Shown: one piece after another, positions 44,081 to 52,726 of the stretch
How positions within the stretch are numbered: the stretch's first letter is position 1
Layout: every line of letters begins with the position of its first letter
NCBI GenBank assembly: GCA_017305555.1
Contig: JAFKKM010000022.1
Span: forward strand, 21,788-85,787
Direction: 5' to 3'
DNA from: Hyphomicrobiales bacterium
Lineage (GTDB): Bacteria; Pseudomonadota; Alphaproteobacteria; Rhizobiales; Xanthobacteraceae
Length of the DNA: 64,000 bases
Notes under the pieces: model-generated
The model's database searches: none
What the model saw: only the letters and a program-made list of their open reading frames with translations
What the model was told of the DNA's origin: nothing
Made by a program: the position numbers and the translations under genes

Positions 44081-45187
44081 CTACAGGGCATCGACGGTCC
44101 ACGCGACCACACCCCGAGTGATCCGCACGAATGCGTCGTTGAATGCGGTGGCGGCGGTCGGCGGATCGATTTTGTCGAACTTTTCAGCCTCCTGAAACAG
44201 ACGCGAGGCCACGACCTTGCCGTCCTTGTCGAGGATCCGGGCCGACAATTCGATATCGGCAACGGGCTCTGGATCGATCGTAATCTGGAAGCGTCGAACA
44301 TCAATCAGAAGTTGATAATCCGCCTGCACGCCGTCCATAGACCGCAGCGGAGCGTGCGCAATGTCATAGTTCTCAAAGCTTTCGAGCAGTCTGGCCTGCA
44401 ACAGCTTGGGGATGCTGTCCGCCCACATCACGTTGGCGAATTCGGGAGCCTCATTGGCGGGCGAGAACAGGAAACGCTGCGTTTCCAACATCGCCACGGC
44501 TGTCGGCTCGGGAACGACCAGTTCCCCTTTCAAGATCTTGCCGGACATTCCGGGAAAGGTGCGCGCGGCGCGAAGATCGTAGGTCACCTTCGCCGCTGAG
44601 CCACCGCCTCCGGTCATTCGCTCGAGGCCCGTGATGATGCCGTCAAGCTTGCTGGTGTTGCGGGCCAAGCCTTCGGAGAAAACCTGAAGATTGGCAATGG
44701 TCGTCTTCAGCGGCTCCGCGTTGTCCGCCAGCACCGCCTCGACCCGACGCAACGCATCGCGCGCGGCCTGGGTCATGCTCTGTCCCGCACCTGCTTCCGC
44801 GATCAAGGTTGGGACCGCCCCGGAAGCGCCGGGTTGCTGACCGCCCTCCAGCGCGATCACCGGCACGCCGGTCAGGCCCTGAAACTCGAGACCCACCTTG
44901 GTGTCGGCGCGCACCGGCGTCGTCGACGTCACGGCAATCGTCGCGTTGACGCGGCGCGGATGATCCGGGGCGAGGCCGAGGTCGGTCACCTCGCCGACAC
45001 GAATGCCGTTGAAGAGAACTGCCGCGCCGACCAGCAGGCCGGGCACCGAGCCTTCGAACTGCACATGATACGACGTTCGCGGCCCGAGGCCGCCTGTATT
45101 GTGCAGCCAATAGACGAAGCCGAACACCGCCGCGATGGCCGCGAGGACAAAGGCGCCGATCAGGACAAAGGGAGCACGGGTTTCCAT
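44081..45187 (-). CDS. MlaD/MCE protein fused to ABC-transport auxiliary domain
   Basis: 368 residues with three parts. A membrane anchor (VLIGAFVLAAIAAVFGFVYW) and an MCE domain (YHVQFEGSVPGLLVGAAVLF, GVPVIALEGG) come first. The C-terminal half, from about residue 200, resembles the auxiliary lipoprotein of these transporters (PqiC/DUF330), with VMWADSIPKLLQARLLESFE. It binds lipid in the periplasm for an Mla-type phospholipid transporter. The lipoprotein is normally a separate protein, so the fusion is notable. Third gene of the operon with the permease and ATPase upstream. Confidence 0.88.
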   Translation of the reverse strand: METRAPFVLIGAFVLAAIAAVFGFVYWLHNTGGLGPRTSYHVQFEGSVPGLLVGAAVLFNGIRVGEVTDLGLAPDHPRRVNATIAVTSTTPVRADTKVGLEFQGLTGVPVIALEGGQQPGASGAVPTLIAEAGAGQSMTQAARDALRRVEAVLADNAEPLKTTIANLQVFSEGLARNTSKLDGIITGLERMTGGGGSAAKVTYDLRAARTFPGMSGKILKGELVVPEPTAVAMLETQRFLFSPANEAPEFANVMWADSIPKLLQARLLESFENYDIAHAPLRSMDGVQADYQLLIDVRRFQITIDPEPVADIELSARILDKDGKVVASRLFQEAEKFDKIDPPTAATAFNDAFVRITRGVVAWTVDAL

Positions 45188-45190
45188 GGC

Positions 45191-45970
45191 TCAACTCGCT
45201 TTCGGTTGCAGCATCAACGAGCGCTTGCCGTGAAAGTAGGCGCGCACCCAGGGATGTTCAGATCGCAGCAAGTCGCGCATCGGTCCGATGGCGACGATCT
45301 TGCCGTCCGCCAGCGCCGCGACCCGGTCACAGACGGTGTTGAGACTGGCGAGATCATGGGTCACCATGAACACCGTCAGACCGAGGGTTTTCTGCAATGT
45401 CTTAATCAAGGTATCGAAATCGCCGGCGGCGATGGGATCGAGACCGGAGGTCGGCTCGTCGAGAAAGACGATCGCCGGATCCAGCGCCAACGCCCGCGCC
45501 AAGGCGACGCGCTTGGTCATGCCACCCGATAGCTCGGACGGAAACTTGTCGCCGTCCTCCGGAGTCAGGCCGACCATCTCCAGCTTGGCGGTCGCGATCT
45601 CGTCCAGCAGCGCATCGGACAGCGCAAGATTTTCCCGCAATGGGAACTGGATGTTCTGCCGCGCGGTGAGCGAGGAGAACAACGCCCCTTGCTGGAACAG
45701 TACGCCCCACCTGCCCGCCGCTGCCTGCGTTCGGCGATCGAAAGTCGAACCGATCCCGGTGCCCATCACCTCGATCTCGCCGCCTTGCCGCGGAATGAGG
45801 CCGATGATGGTGCGCATCAGCACCGATTTTCCACCGCCAGACGCGCCGACAAGTCCGAGAATTTCACCACGACGAACATCGAGCGTCAGATGGTCGATGA
45901 CCACGCGGCGGCCGAACCCGACGACAAGGCCGCTGACGCGAATCGCGAACTGCTCTGCCGATTGGTCCAT
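45191..45970 (-). CDS. mlaF: Mla-type ABC transporter ATP-binding protein
   Basis: 259 residues. Walker A GASGGGKSV, signature LSGGMTKRVALARALALDP, Walker B IVFLDEPTSGLDPI. The MTKR variant of the signature is typical of MlaF. It lies between the permease (3 bases upstream) and the MCE protein (4 bases downstream). Confidence 0.94.
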   Translation of the reverse strand: MDQSAEQFAIRVSGLVVGFGRRVVIDHLTLDVRRGEILGLVGASGGGKSVLMRTIIGLIPRQGGEIEVMGTGIGSTFDRRTQAAAGRWGVLFQQGALFSSLTARQNIQFPLRENLALSDALLDEIATAKLEMVGLTPEDGDKFPSELSGGMTKRVALARALALDPAIVFLDEPTSGLDPIAAGDFDTLIKTLQKTLGLTVFMVTHDLASLNTVCDRVAALADGKIVAIGPMRDLLRSEHPWVRAYFHGKRSLMLQPKAS

Positions 45971-45972
45971 CG

Positions 45973-47241
45973 CTACATCCCGATCGATGCGAAGAACACC
46001 GCGAACAAGCCGTCGAGCACGATCACCAGGAAGATCGACTTCACGACCGAGGTGGTCGTTTGCTTACCGAGCGACTCGGCGCTGCCCTTGACACGCAGTC
46101 CTTCGCTGCACGCCACGATGCCGATCACCAGCGCCATGAACGGAGCCTTGATCATGCCGACCTCGAAATGTGTCACGGAGACAGCGTCGTGCAGTCGCGC
46201 GATGAAGATCGACGGCCCCATGCCGCCGTAGAACCATGCAACCAAACCGCCGCCATAAAGCGCGGCCATCGATCCGATGAATGTCAGGATCGGCAGCGCT
46301 GCGACTAACGCCAGCACGCGCGGCAGAATCAGAACGACGACGGGATCGAGACCCATGGTGGATAGCGCGTCGATCTCCTCGCGCATCTTCATGGAGCCGA
46401 GTTCGGCCGTATAGGCGCTGCCGGAACGGCCGGCGACCATGATCGCGACAATCAGCACGCCGAGTTCGCGCAGCACCAGAATCCCGACCATATCGACCAC
46501 GTAGGAATCGGCTCCGAACTTGCGGAAATGAAAGATGCCTTGCTGCGCAATGATCGCGCCGATCAGAAACGTGATCAGCAGGATGATGGGGATCGCCTGC
46601 CAGCCGACGCGATACAGCTGATAGACCAGCGAAGTGAGCCGCAACGAACGGGGTTTGCGCACGATGCCGAGCAAAGCGACGCAGAGCGAACCGAGCATTT
46701 GCAGGAAGACACCGACGTCTTCACTGGACCCCCATGCCGAACGGCCGATTTCCTCCACTTTTGTAACGATTGGATTGCGAGGCCTTGGCGGCGGCGGATT
46801 GTGACGGTTGACCTGCCGGATCTCCTCGATGAGGCCAGCGTTGTTTTCGGAGATTCCAATAATCTCGATCGGATGATCGTGGGACGCCGCTCGCCGCGAC
46901 AATTTCTCGAGCAGCCAGGCGCCCAACGTATCAAGCTCGCTTACTCCCCTCATATCCATCTTGAGGGACTTCGCCTGCTCAAGCTGGGGCATGACGGCGT
47001 TCGAAAGCGTTTCCAGGTCGCTGCCATTCGCAGCAATCCAGGATCCGCTCGGACGCAATTCAAGTACGTCGCCCGCTGATGTTGCCGTCAATTGAGGTGC
47101 CGTCGCCAAATGCGAATCTCCTCGCTCGCTCAACTGTCCGTAAACGCCCGTTGGAAACAGACGTTGACCTGCCTCAAACTGCACAACAGCGGCGATCCGC
47201 CGAAGCGCACTTTGAGGCAAGTCAATCGCATCCTTCGCCAC
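45973..47241 (-). CDS. mlaE: Mla-type permease with N-terminal STAS domain
   Basis: 422 residues from a GTG. About residues 50-140 form a STAS-like domain (SLKMDMRGVSELDTLGAWLL) that elsewhere is a separate MlaB protein. The rest is the MlaE permease: YQLYRVGWQAIPIILLITFL, the coupling-helix region GSAYTAELGSMKMREEIDAL, then VLALVAALPILTFIG. Together with mlaF and the MCE fusion, a three-gene system replaces the usual five or six. Confidence 0.92.
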   Translation of the reverse strand: MAKDAIDLPQSALRRIAAVVQFEAGQRLFPTGVYGQLSERGDSHLATAPQLTATSAGDVLELRPSGSWIAANGSDLETLSNAVMPQLEQAKSLKMDMRGVSELDTLGAWLLEKLSRRAASHDHPIEIIGISENNAGLIEEIRQVNRHNPPPPRPRNPIVTKVEEIGRSAWGSSEDVGVFLQMLGSLCVALLGIVRKPRSLRLTSLVYQLYRVGWQAIPIILLITFLIGAIIAQQGIFHFRKFGADSYVVDMVGILVLRELGVLIVAIMVAGRSGSAYTAELGSMKMREEIDALSTMGLDPVVVLILPRVLALVAALPILTFIGSMAALYGGGLVAWFYGGMGPSIFIARLHDAVSVTHFEVGMIKAPFMALVIGIVACSEGLRVKGSAESLGKQTTTSVVKSIFLVIVLDGLFAVFFASIGM

Positions 47242-47312
47242 TCAGGTAGATTCCAGGACGCGGCTCGACGATGGCGAGCCTCGAAAATTCGTCGAACGAG
47301 GAGGCCACAACC

Positions 47313-47714
47313 GTGCAACTCAAGCCGATCCTGAACACATCCTTGCCGCCGCAGTTCCGGCAGATTCGCCTTGAATTGGCGCGCGAGCCGGACCATCCCC
47401 ATGGCGAGGACGATGTCGGCTACATCGTGATCGCCCCGCTCGAACGCGACGGCCACATCGCGCTTAAGTCATGGATGGAACATCGCGACGCCTGCCGCGT
47501 GACCCGTTTCCGACCAGATGGACGGGAAGAAGTTGGCCATCTCGTTCATCGCCGCGACGGAGCCTGGGCCTTCCACTATGATCAGGCGACTGGCCTCCCT
47601 GACGAAACCGGCTATCATTTCGCGAATGAGCGCTTCGTGCCCGGCGAATATGTCTCGATCAACGAGAACGGTGCCATGCACACCTATCGCGTCCGGTCTG
47701 CCGTCCGCTTATGA
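47313..47714 (+). CDS. Conserved hypothetical protein
   Basis: 133 residues from GTG 47313, where GAGGAGG makes a strong ribosome binding site; an upstream ATG at 47271 gives 147 residues but has none. Soluble, mostly beta: RQIRLELAREPDHPHGEDDV, YIVIAPLERDGHIALKSW, and the C-terminal PGEYVSINENGAMHTYRVRS. I do not recognise a family. It is divergent from the Mla operon and convergent with the GNAT/synthetase gene. Confidence 0.75.
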   Translation: MQLKPILNTSLPPQFRQIRLELAREPDHPHGEDDVGYIVIAPLERDGHIALKSWMEHRDACRVTRFRPDGREEVGHLVHRRDGAWAFHYDQATGLPDETGYHFANERFVPGEYVSINENGAMHTYRVRSAVRL

Positions 47715-47750
47715 CTCAAGCAGGATGCGCCGATACCCGGTAGGGACTGA

Positions 47751-50441
47751 CTAAAGCGCGAGCTTCACATGACAGATATCATGCTCGATGGGATCATTCG
47801 CGATCTCGAAGCCAAGACTGCGGCACATATCGAGCATCACCGTGTTTTCATGCAGGACATCGCCGGAGATGTGCTTCAAGCCTTCGGACCGGGCATATTC
47901 GATGATCAATTGCATCAACATCCAGCCCAATCCCCTCCCCTTCAGATCCGAGCGAAGTAGGATCGCGTATTCGCCGGATTCGTAGATCGAATCCGAGTGA
48001 ATGCGAACGACGCCGACCATCTCGCCGGTTGCCTCATCAAAGGCCACGAAGGCCATCGCGCGCGCGTAGTCGAGTTGCGTCAACCGCGCGATGAATTCAT
48101 GGCTGAACCGTTTCATGGCCGCAAAGAAGCGGAGCCTTAGATCCTCTTTGGTGACATGGCGAATGAACTCGTAGATCGACGGCTCGTCGTCTGGCCGGAT
48201 AGGCCGGACCATGATCCGCATGTGATCCTTCAGTTCCAGGTGCCGAACCCATTGCGATGGATAGGGCCGAACGGCGAAGTTGGCATTGCCGGGGCCTGCG
48301 AATTTCCGCGCTGGAGTCCCCACCGCGATACGGGCATCGACGGCAAGAACCCCGGTTTCGTCGGCGAGAAGCGGATTGATGTCAAGTTCGTCGATTTCGG
48401 GAATATCCGCCGCAAGTTGCGCCAGCTTGACCAACGTCAGAGGTATCTCGTCCTGCTTGACGGCGGGCACATCGCGATAACCACGTAATAGCCGGGATAC
48501 ACGGGTGCGTTCGACCAGATCACGCGCGAGCTTGAGATCGAGTGGCGGCAGAACCAGCGCCTTATCATTGATCACTTCCACGGCCGTGCCCCCATGGCCG
48601 AACACGATGACGGAGCCGAATGTCGGATCGTTGGCGATCCCGAGAATGAGTTCGCGAGCTTTGGGCCGCAGCAGCATCGGCTGCACCATGAAGCCGTCGA
48701 TCTTTGCATCCGGGCGCTTGGCTTTGGCATTCGCAAGAATGGTGACGGCGGCCGCGCGAACCGCATCGGCGTTGGTCAAGTTGAGAACGACGCCACCGAC
48801 GTCGGATTTATGGGAGATATCGCGCGAAAGCACTTTGAGCACGACAGTCGCACCTTGTGCGAACCATGACGCAGCCTGGGTCGCGGCTTCCTCGGCATTG
48901 GCCGCCACCCTTGTCGGAACGCTGACGATACCGTAGGCATTCAGCACCCCCATGACTTCGATGGGGTCGAGCCACTTCCGTCCCTCCGCCACCGCCCGCT
49001 CGACAATGCGCCGCGCCGTTACGACATCGGGCTCGAATTCGCGCGGCAGGCTCGGCGGCACCGCGGCCAGCGCTTCCGTCACCTCGCGGTGATGAACAAG
49101 ATGCATGAAGCCGCGCACGGCGTCGTCTTCCGTCGGATAGTCGGGAATCCCAGCGTCGGTGAAGGTTCGCGAAATCCTGTCATCGGCCCCCACCCACACT
49201 GCCAGCACCGGCTTCGGAGACATGCGCTTGCGCCGATCGTCTTTGATGACTCGGGTGACAGCCGCGGCGATCTCACCCGAATCGGCAATTGCCGTTTGCA
49301 CATTCATGACGAGAACCGCATCATTGTCGCGATCCTCCAGCAGGATATTGAGAGCCGCGACGTAGCGGGCCGGATCGGCATCGCCGATGATATCGACCGG
49401 GTTGGAGCCGGACCACGCGGCGGGCAGGACCGCGTCAAGTTGCTGCTTGGCTGCGGCAGAGAGGGACGCGGGGACGCCGCCCAGTTCGACAAGCCGGTCC
49501 ACCGCCAGAACACCGATGCCGCCGCCATTGGTCAGCATCGCGAGCCGCTTTCCGGATGAAAACTTGACCCGGCTCAGCGTTTCCGCGCAATCGAACAATT
49601 CGCGCAAATTGAAGACTCGCAGCATGCCGGCGCGACGGAACGCCGCGTCATAGACGGCATCGGAACCGGCGAGCGCGCCGGTGTGGGTCGCCGCCGCTCT
49701 GGCTCCTTGCGCCATCCGTCCGGATTTGACGACCACAACCGGCTTGACGCGTGCCGCCGCCCGCGCGGCCGACATGAACTTCCGCGCGTCCTTGATTGCC
49801 TCGATGTACATCAGGATCGCTTTGGTATCGTTATCCAGCGCGAAGAAATCCAGCAGATCGGCGATATCGACATCAAGCTGGTCGCCCACCGATACGATCC
49901 CCGAAAATCCGACGTTGCGGTGCGCTGCCCAATCCACCATGCCGGTAGCGATCGCGCCCGATTGCGAGATCAGAGCCAGATTGCCCACGCGCGGCATGTG
50001 CGCCGCGAAGGAAGCGTTCAGTTTCATCCTGGGCATCAATATGCCGAGGCAATTGGGCCCGATCAGCCTCATCCGATGCGCGCGAGCCGCACGATCAGCG
50101 GCTTCCGCCAGCGATCCGGCGCCGTGGCCTAGTCCGGCGCTGACGATAATGGCTCCGGCCACACCAAGACGCCCGGCTTCAGCAACGATGTCCGGAATCG
50201 TTTGCGCCCGCGTGGTGACAATGATCAATTCCGGAACGAACGACAGTTCGGCCAGCCGGCCGACGGTTGGGATGCCGCAGATATCCGGATAATGCGGATT
50301 GACGACCCCGAACGAGCCTTCGAATCCCGACGCGCGAATGTTTCTCGCAATCGCCTGTCCGACCGAGCCATGACGGATGCTCGCGCCGATCAATGCGATC
50401 GACTTCGGCTCCAACAGACTGTTCAATCGGTAAGTTGACAT
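47751..50441 (-). CDS. GNAT acetyltransferase fused to NDP-forming acyl-CoA synthetase (Pat-like)
   Basis: 896 residues. The CoA-binding domain is at the N-terminus (PKSIALIGASIRHGSVGQAI), followed by the succinyl-CoA-synthetase-like domains (NLALISQSGAIATGMVDWAA, THTGALAGSD) and ATP-grasp (GATVVLKVLSRDISHKSDVG). A GNAT domain with acetyl-CoA loop LKGRGLGWMLMQLI ends it. This is the layout of Pat, the protein lysine acetyltransferase that inactivates acyl-CoA synthetases, so post-translational control of acetyl-CoA metabolism is likely. It follows a CBS gene and Hsp20 on the same strand, probably one FixK-driven unit. Confidence 0.92.
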   Translation of the reverse strand: MSTYRLNSLLEPKSIALIGASIRHGSVGQAIARNIRASGFEGSFGVVNPHYPDICGIPTVGRLAELSFVPELIIVTTRAQTIPDIVAEAGRLGVAGAIIVSAGLGHGAGSLAEAADRAARAHRMRLIGPNCLGILMPRMKLNASFAAHMPRVGNLALISQSGAIATGMVDWAAHRNVGFSGIVSVGDQLDVDIADLLDFFALDNDTKAILMYIEAIKDARKFMSAARAAARVKPVVVVKSGRMAQGARAAATHTGALAGSDAVYDAAFRRAGMLRVFNLRELFDCAETLSRVKFSSGKRLAMLTNGGGIGVLAVDRLVELGGVPASLSAAAKQQLDAVLPAAWSGSNPVDIIGDADPARYVAALNILLEDRDNDAVLVMNVQTAIADSGEIAAAVTRVIKDDRRKRMSPKPVLAVWVGADDRISRTFTDAGIPDYPTEDDAVRGFMHLVHHREVTEALAAVPPSLPREFEPDVVTARRIVERAVAEGRKWLDPIEVMGVLNAYGIVSVPTRVAANAEEAATQAASWFAQGATVVLKVLSRDISHKSDVGGVVLNLTNADAVRAAAVTILANAKAKRPDAKIDGFMVQPMLLRPKARELILGIANDPTFGSVIVFGHGGTAVEVINDKALVLPPLDLKLARDLVERTRVSRLLRGYRDVPAVKQDEIPLTLVKLAQLAADIPEIDELDINPLLADETGVLAVDARIAVGTPARKFAGPGNANFAVRPYPSQWVRHLELKDHMRIMVRPIRPDDEPSIYEFIRHVTKEDLRLRFFAAMKRFSHEFIARLTQLDYARAMAFVAFDEATGEMVGVVRIHSDSIYESGEYAILLRSDLKGRGLGWMLMQLIIEYARSEGLKHISGDVLHENTVMLDMCRSLGFEIANDPIEHDICHVKLAL

Positions 50442-50561
50442 GGAGCCGTCATAAACTTCCGCATGGCCATTCCAAACGGTTGGGCGATGCGCCGAATGAT
50501 AGCATCGAAAACGCGAGGGTCGAGTTGATTCGTTCCGCCGTCTGCCTCGACGGCGTTGCAG

Positions 50562-51026
50562 CTATAGCACGCGCGGCTTGGTGCAATCCCGCAAGGCACG
50601 CATGACGTCCTCACGTGAGATGATGCCGATCAGACACTGGCCCACGCCAAGAACAGGAATGCTGCGAAGGCGATGCTCGACCATCAACTGAAGCACTCGC
50701 ACCAGTTTCGTTGCGGTGTTTACATAGATGAATTCATGGATCATCACATCCGCAACGGTTCGCTTCATGAGTTCGTCATAACGCGGAACCATTGAGCTCA
50801 AGGTCAGCGCAAAGCATTTGAGGAAGTCGAACTTTGTCACCAGACCGACCATTTGAGTCTGGTCAACGACCGGATAAGCGTTGAAATCATCGGCCGTGAA
50901 CAGATTGTTGAGTTCGTCCATCGTGACATCGCGCGATACAGTCCTGACCTCTCGCGTCATGTAGTCCTCGACGGTCTTCTCGATAAATCGGTACACGATG
51001 TCACCCGTTCGGTTCGATGCCTGCAA
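50562..51026 (-). CDS. CBS-domain pair protein
   Basis: 154 residues comprising two CBS motifs, VEDYMTREVRTVSRDVTMDE through YPVVDQTQMVGLVTKFDF and VADVMIHEFIYVNTATKLVR through SIPVLGVGQCLIGIISREDV. CBS pairs bind adenosine nucleotides. An internal GTG at 50996 is an alternative start. It is analogous in architecture to Hrp1 of the mycobacterial DosR regulon and lies 46 bases downstream of hsp20. Confidence 0.9.
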   Translation of the reverse strand: MQASNRTGDIVYRFIEKTVEDYMTREVRTVSRDVTMDELNNLFTADDFNAYPVVDQTQMVGLVTKFDFLKCFALTLSSMVPRYDELMKRTVADVMIHEFIYVNTATKLVRVLQLMVEHRLRSIPVLGVGQCLIGIISREDVMRALRDCTKPRVL

Positions 51027-51072
51027 GCTCCGGCTCGCCCGGCGAAGGCCGAGCGCGCCGAGATCGTCCGGA

Positions 51073-51546
51073 TCAGGCCGCCGTCTTGACCTCGATTTTT
51101 CTGGTCTGCGCCGGCGCCGGCTTCGGCACGGTGACCTTCAGGACGCCTTTCGACATTACCGCCTTGATGCTGTCGGGGTTCACGCCCGGCGGCAGTTCGA
51201 CGGTTCGCGTGAAGGAGCCATAGTGCCGCTCGACGAGGTGATAGTCTTTCTCCTTCTCTTCGCGCTGGTTCTTCTTCTCGCCGCGGATCGTCAGATGATT
51301 GTCGACGACGTTCAGTTGCACATCCTTCTCCTCCATGCCGGGGAGTTCCGCCGTCAGTTCGATCTCCTTATCGGTCTCGGCGAGGTCCATGCTCGGCATC
51401 AGCGTTCGCGGCGAGAAACCGGCCAGGCTTCGGCTGAAGCCATCGAACAGCCGGTCCACCTCTTGCTGCAACATCGTCAACGGATTTGTTTCGGTACGCG
51501 CCGGGGAACTATCACGTCCTACCGGAATCAGAGACTTCATCGTCAT
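51073..51546 (-). CDS. Small heat shock protein Hsp20
   Basis: 157 residues from ATG 51546 with GGAGGATC before it; the open frame runs further upstream but has no binding site there. The alpha-crystallin domain includes VVDNHLTIRGEKKN, YHLVERHYGSFTRTVELPPG and VLKVTVPKPAPAQTRKIEVK. An ATP-independent chaperone holding unfolded proteins. The FixK box at 51614 predicts a start 32 bases upstream, probably driving hsp20, the CBS gene and the Pat-like gene. Confidence 0.94.
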   Translation of the reverse strand: MTMKSLIPVGRDSSPARTETNPLTMLQQEVDRLFDGFSRSLAGFSPRTLMPSMDLAETDKEIELTAELPGMEEKDVQLNVVDNHLTIRGEKKNQREEKEKDYHLVERHYGSFTRTVELPPGVNPDSIKAVMSKGVLKVTVPKPAPAQTRKIEVKTAA

Positions 51547-51613
51547 GATTGATCCTCCAAACAGGGCCCGGAATGGCCTGTTTGTCATTTCAACATCTAC
51601 CGACGAGAGCGCT

Positions 51614-51627
51614 TTGATCGAAGTCAA
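51614..51627. promoter_or_regulatory. FixK/FNR box between hsp20 and alcohol dehydrogenase
   Basis: TTGATCGAAGTCAA. Leftward start near 51578 for hsp20, rightward near 51663 for the dehydrogenase at 51718. Confidence 0.84.
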
Positions 51628-51717
51628 ACAAGGACGACCGTTGCGCTGCAATGAATGTTCGCATCCGTTTTCGCGGCAGATCAGATGGGACGCCGCCAGC
51701 CTAGTGGAGGCATTTCC

Positions 51718-52701
51718 ATGCGCGCGATGGTGCTCTCGGCCCCAAGCGCACCGCTTCTGATGACGGAACGCGCGGATCCGATTCCGGGCGACGGAGAGGT
51801 TCGCATCAAGGTCAGCGCGTGCGGGGTTTGCCGCACCGATGTTCATGTGATCGATGCGGAACTTCCGAACATCCACTATCCGATTATTCCCGGTCATGAA
51901 ATCGTCGGCCGCATCGATCTCATGGGGCGTGGCATGACCGGCCACCAGCTTGGCGACCGCGTCGGCATTCCCTGGCTGGGCTATACTTGCGGCACATGCC
52001 GCTATTGCCGCCTCGGCATGGAAAACCTTTGCGATCATCCGCTTTTCACCGGATACACCCGCGACGGCGGCTTCGCGACCCATGCCATCGCCGATGCGCG
52101 CTATGCGTTCGCGCTCGGCGATGTTGGCGACGACATATCGACCGCGCCGCTTCTTTGTGCCGGCCTGATCGGCTGGCGCTCACTGGTCATGGCTGGCGAC
52201 GCCGAGCGACTAGGCATCTACGGATTCGGTGCCGCAGGCCATATCGTCGCTCAAATCGCGGCTTGGCAGCGGCGCGCGGTGTTCGCCTTCACCCGCGCCG
52301 GAGACGTCGCAGCGCAAGACTTTGCCCGACAACTCGGCGTGGTCTGGGCCGGTGCATCGGACCAGCAACCGCCGGCGCCGCTGGACGCCGCCATCATCTA
52401 CGCCCCAGCGGGTGAACTGGTGCCGCTGGCCTTGCGCGCCGTTCGCAAGGGAGGCCGCGTCGTATGCGCCGGGATCCACATGAGCGACATTCCGTCGTTT
52501 CCCTACAATCTGCTGTGGGAGGAGCGGCACCTGCTGTCGGTGGCCAATCTGACAAGGCAGGACGGGATCGATTTCTTCAAGATCGTCCCCCAAGCCGGAA
52601 TCCATATCCGCACCATGACCTTTCCCCTGGACAAGGCGAACGATGCGATTGCAATGCTGCGCACCGGGCAATTGCTGGGCGCGGCGGTCCTTCAACCCTG
52701 A
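51718..52701 (+). CDS. Zinc-dependent alcohol dehydrogenase (second)
   Basis: 327 residues from ATG 51718 with GGAGG; the frame extends to 51655 without a binding site. Zinc ligands: SACGVCRTDVHV, PGHEIVGRI, and structural CGTCRYCRLGMENLC. Cofactor fold GIYGFGAAGHIVAQIA. It belongs to the AdhA-like group that lacks a long C-terminus. It shares a FixK box with hsp20. Confidence 0.93.
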   Translation: MRAMVLSAPSAPLLMTERADPIPGDGEVRIKVSACGVCRTDVHVIDAELPNIHYPIIPGHEIVGRIDLMGRGMTGHQLGDRVGIPWLGYTCGTCRYCRLGMENLCDHPLFTGYTRDGGFATHAIADARYAFALGDVGDDISTAPLLCAGLIGWRSLVMAGDAERLGIYGFGAAGHIVAQIAAWQRRAVFAFTRAGDVAAQDFARQLGVVWAGASDQQPPAPLDAAIIYAPAGELVPLALRAVRKGGRVVCAGIHMSDIPSFPYNLLWEERHLLSVANLTRQDGIDFFKIVPQAGIHIRTMTFPLDKANDAIAMLRTGQLLGAAVLQP

Positions 52702-52726
52702 TTGAATCCTGGTGAGGCGGACCACC

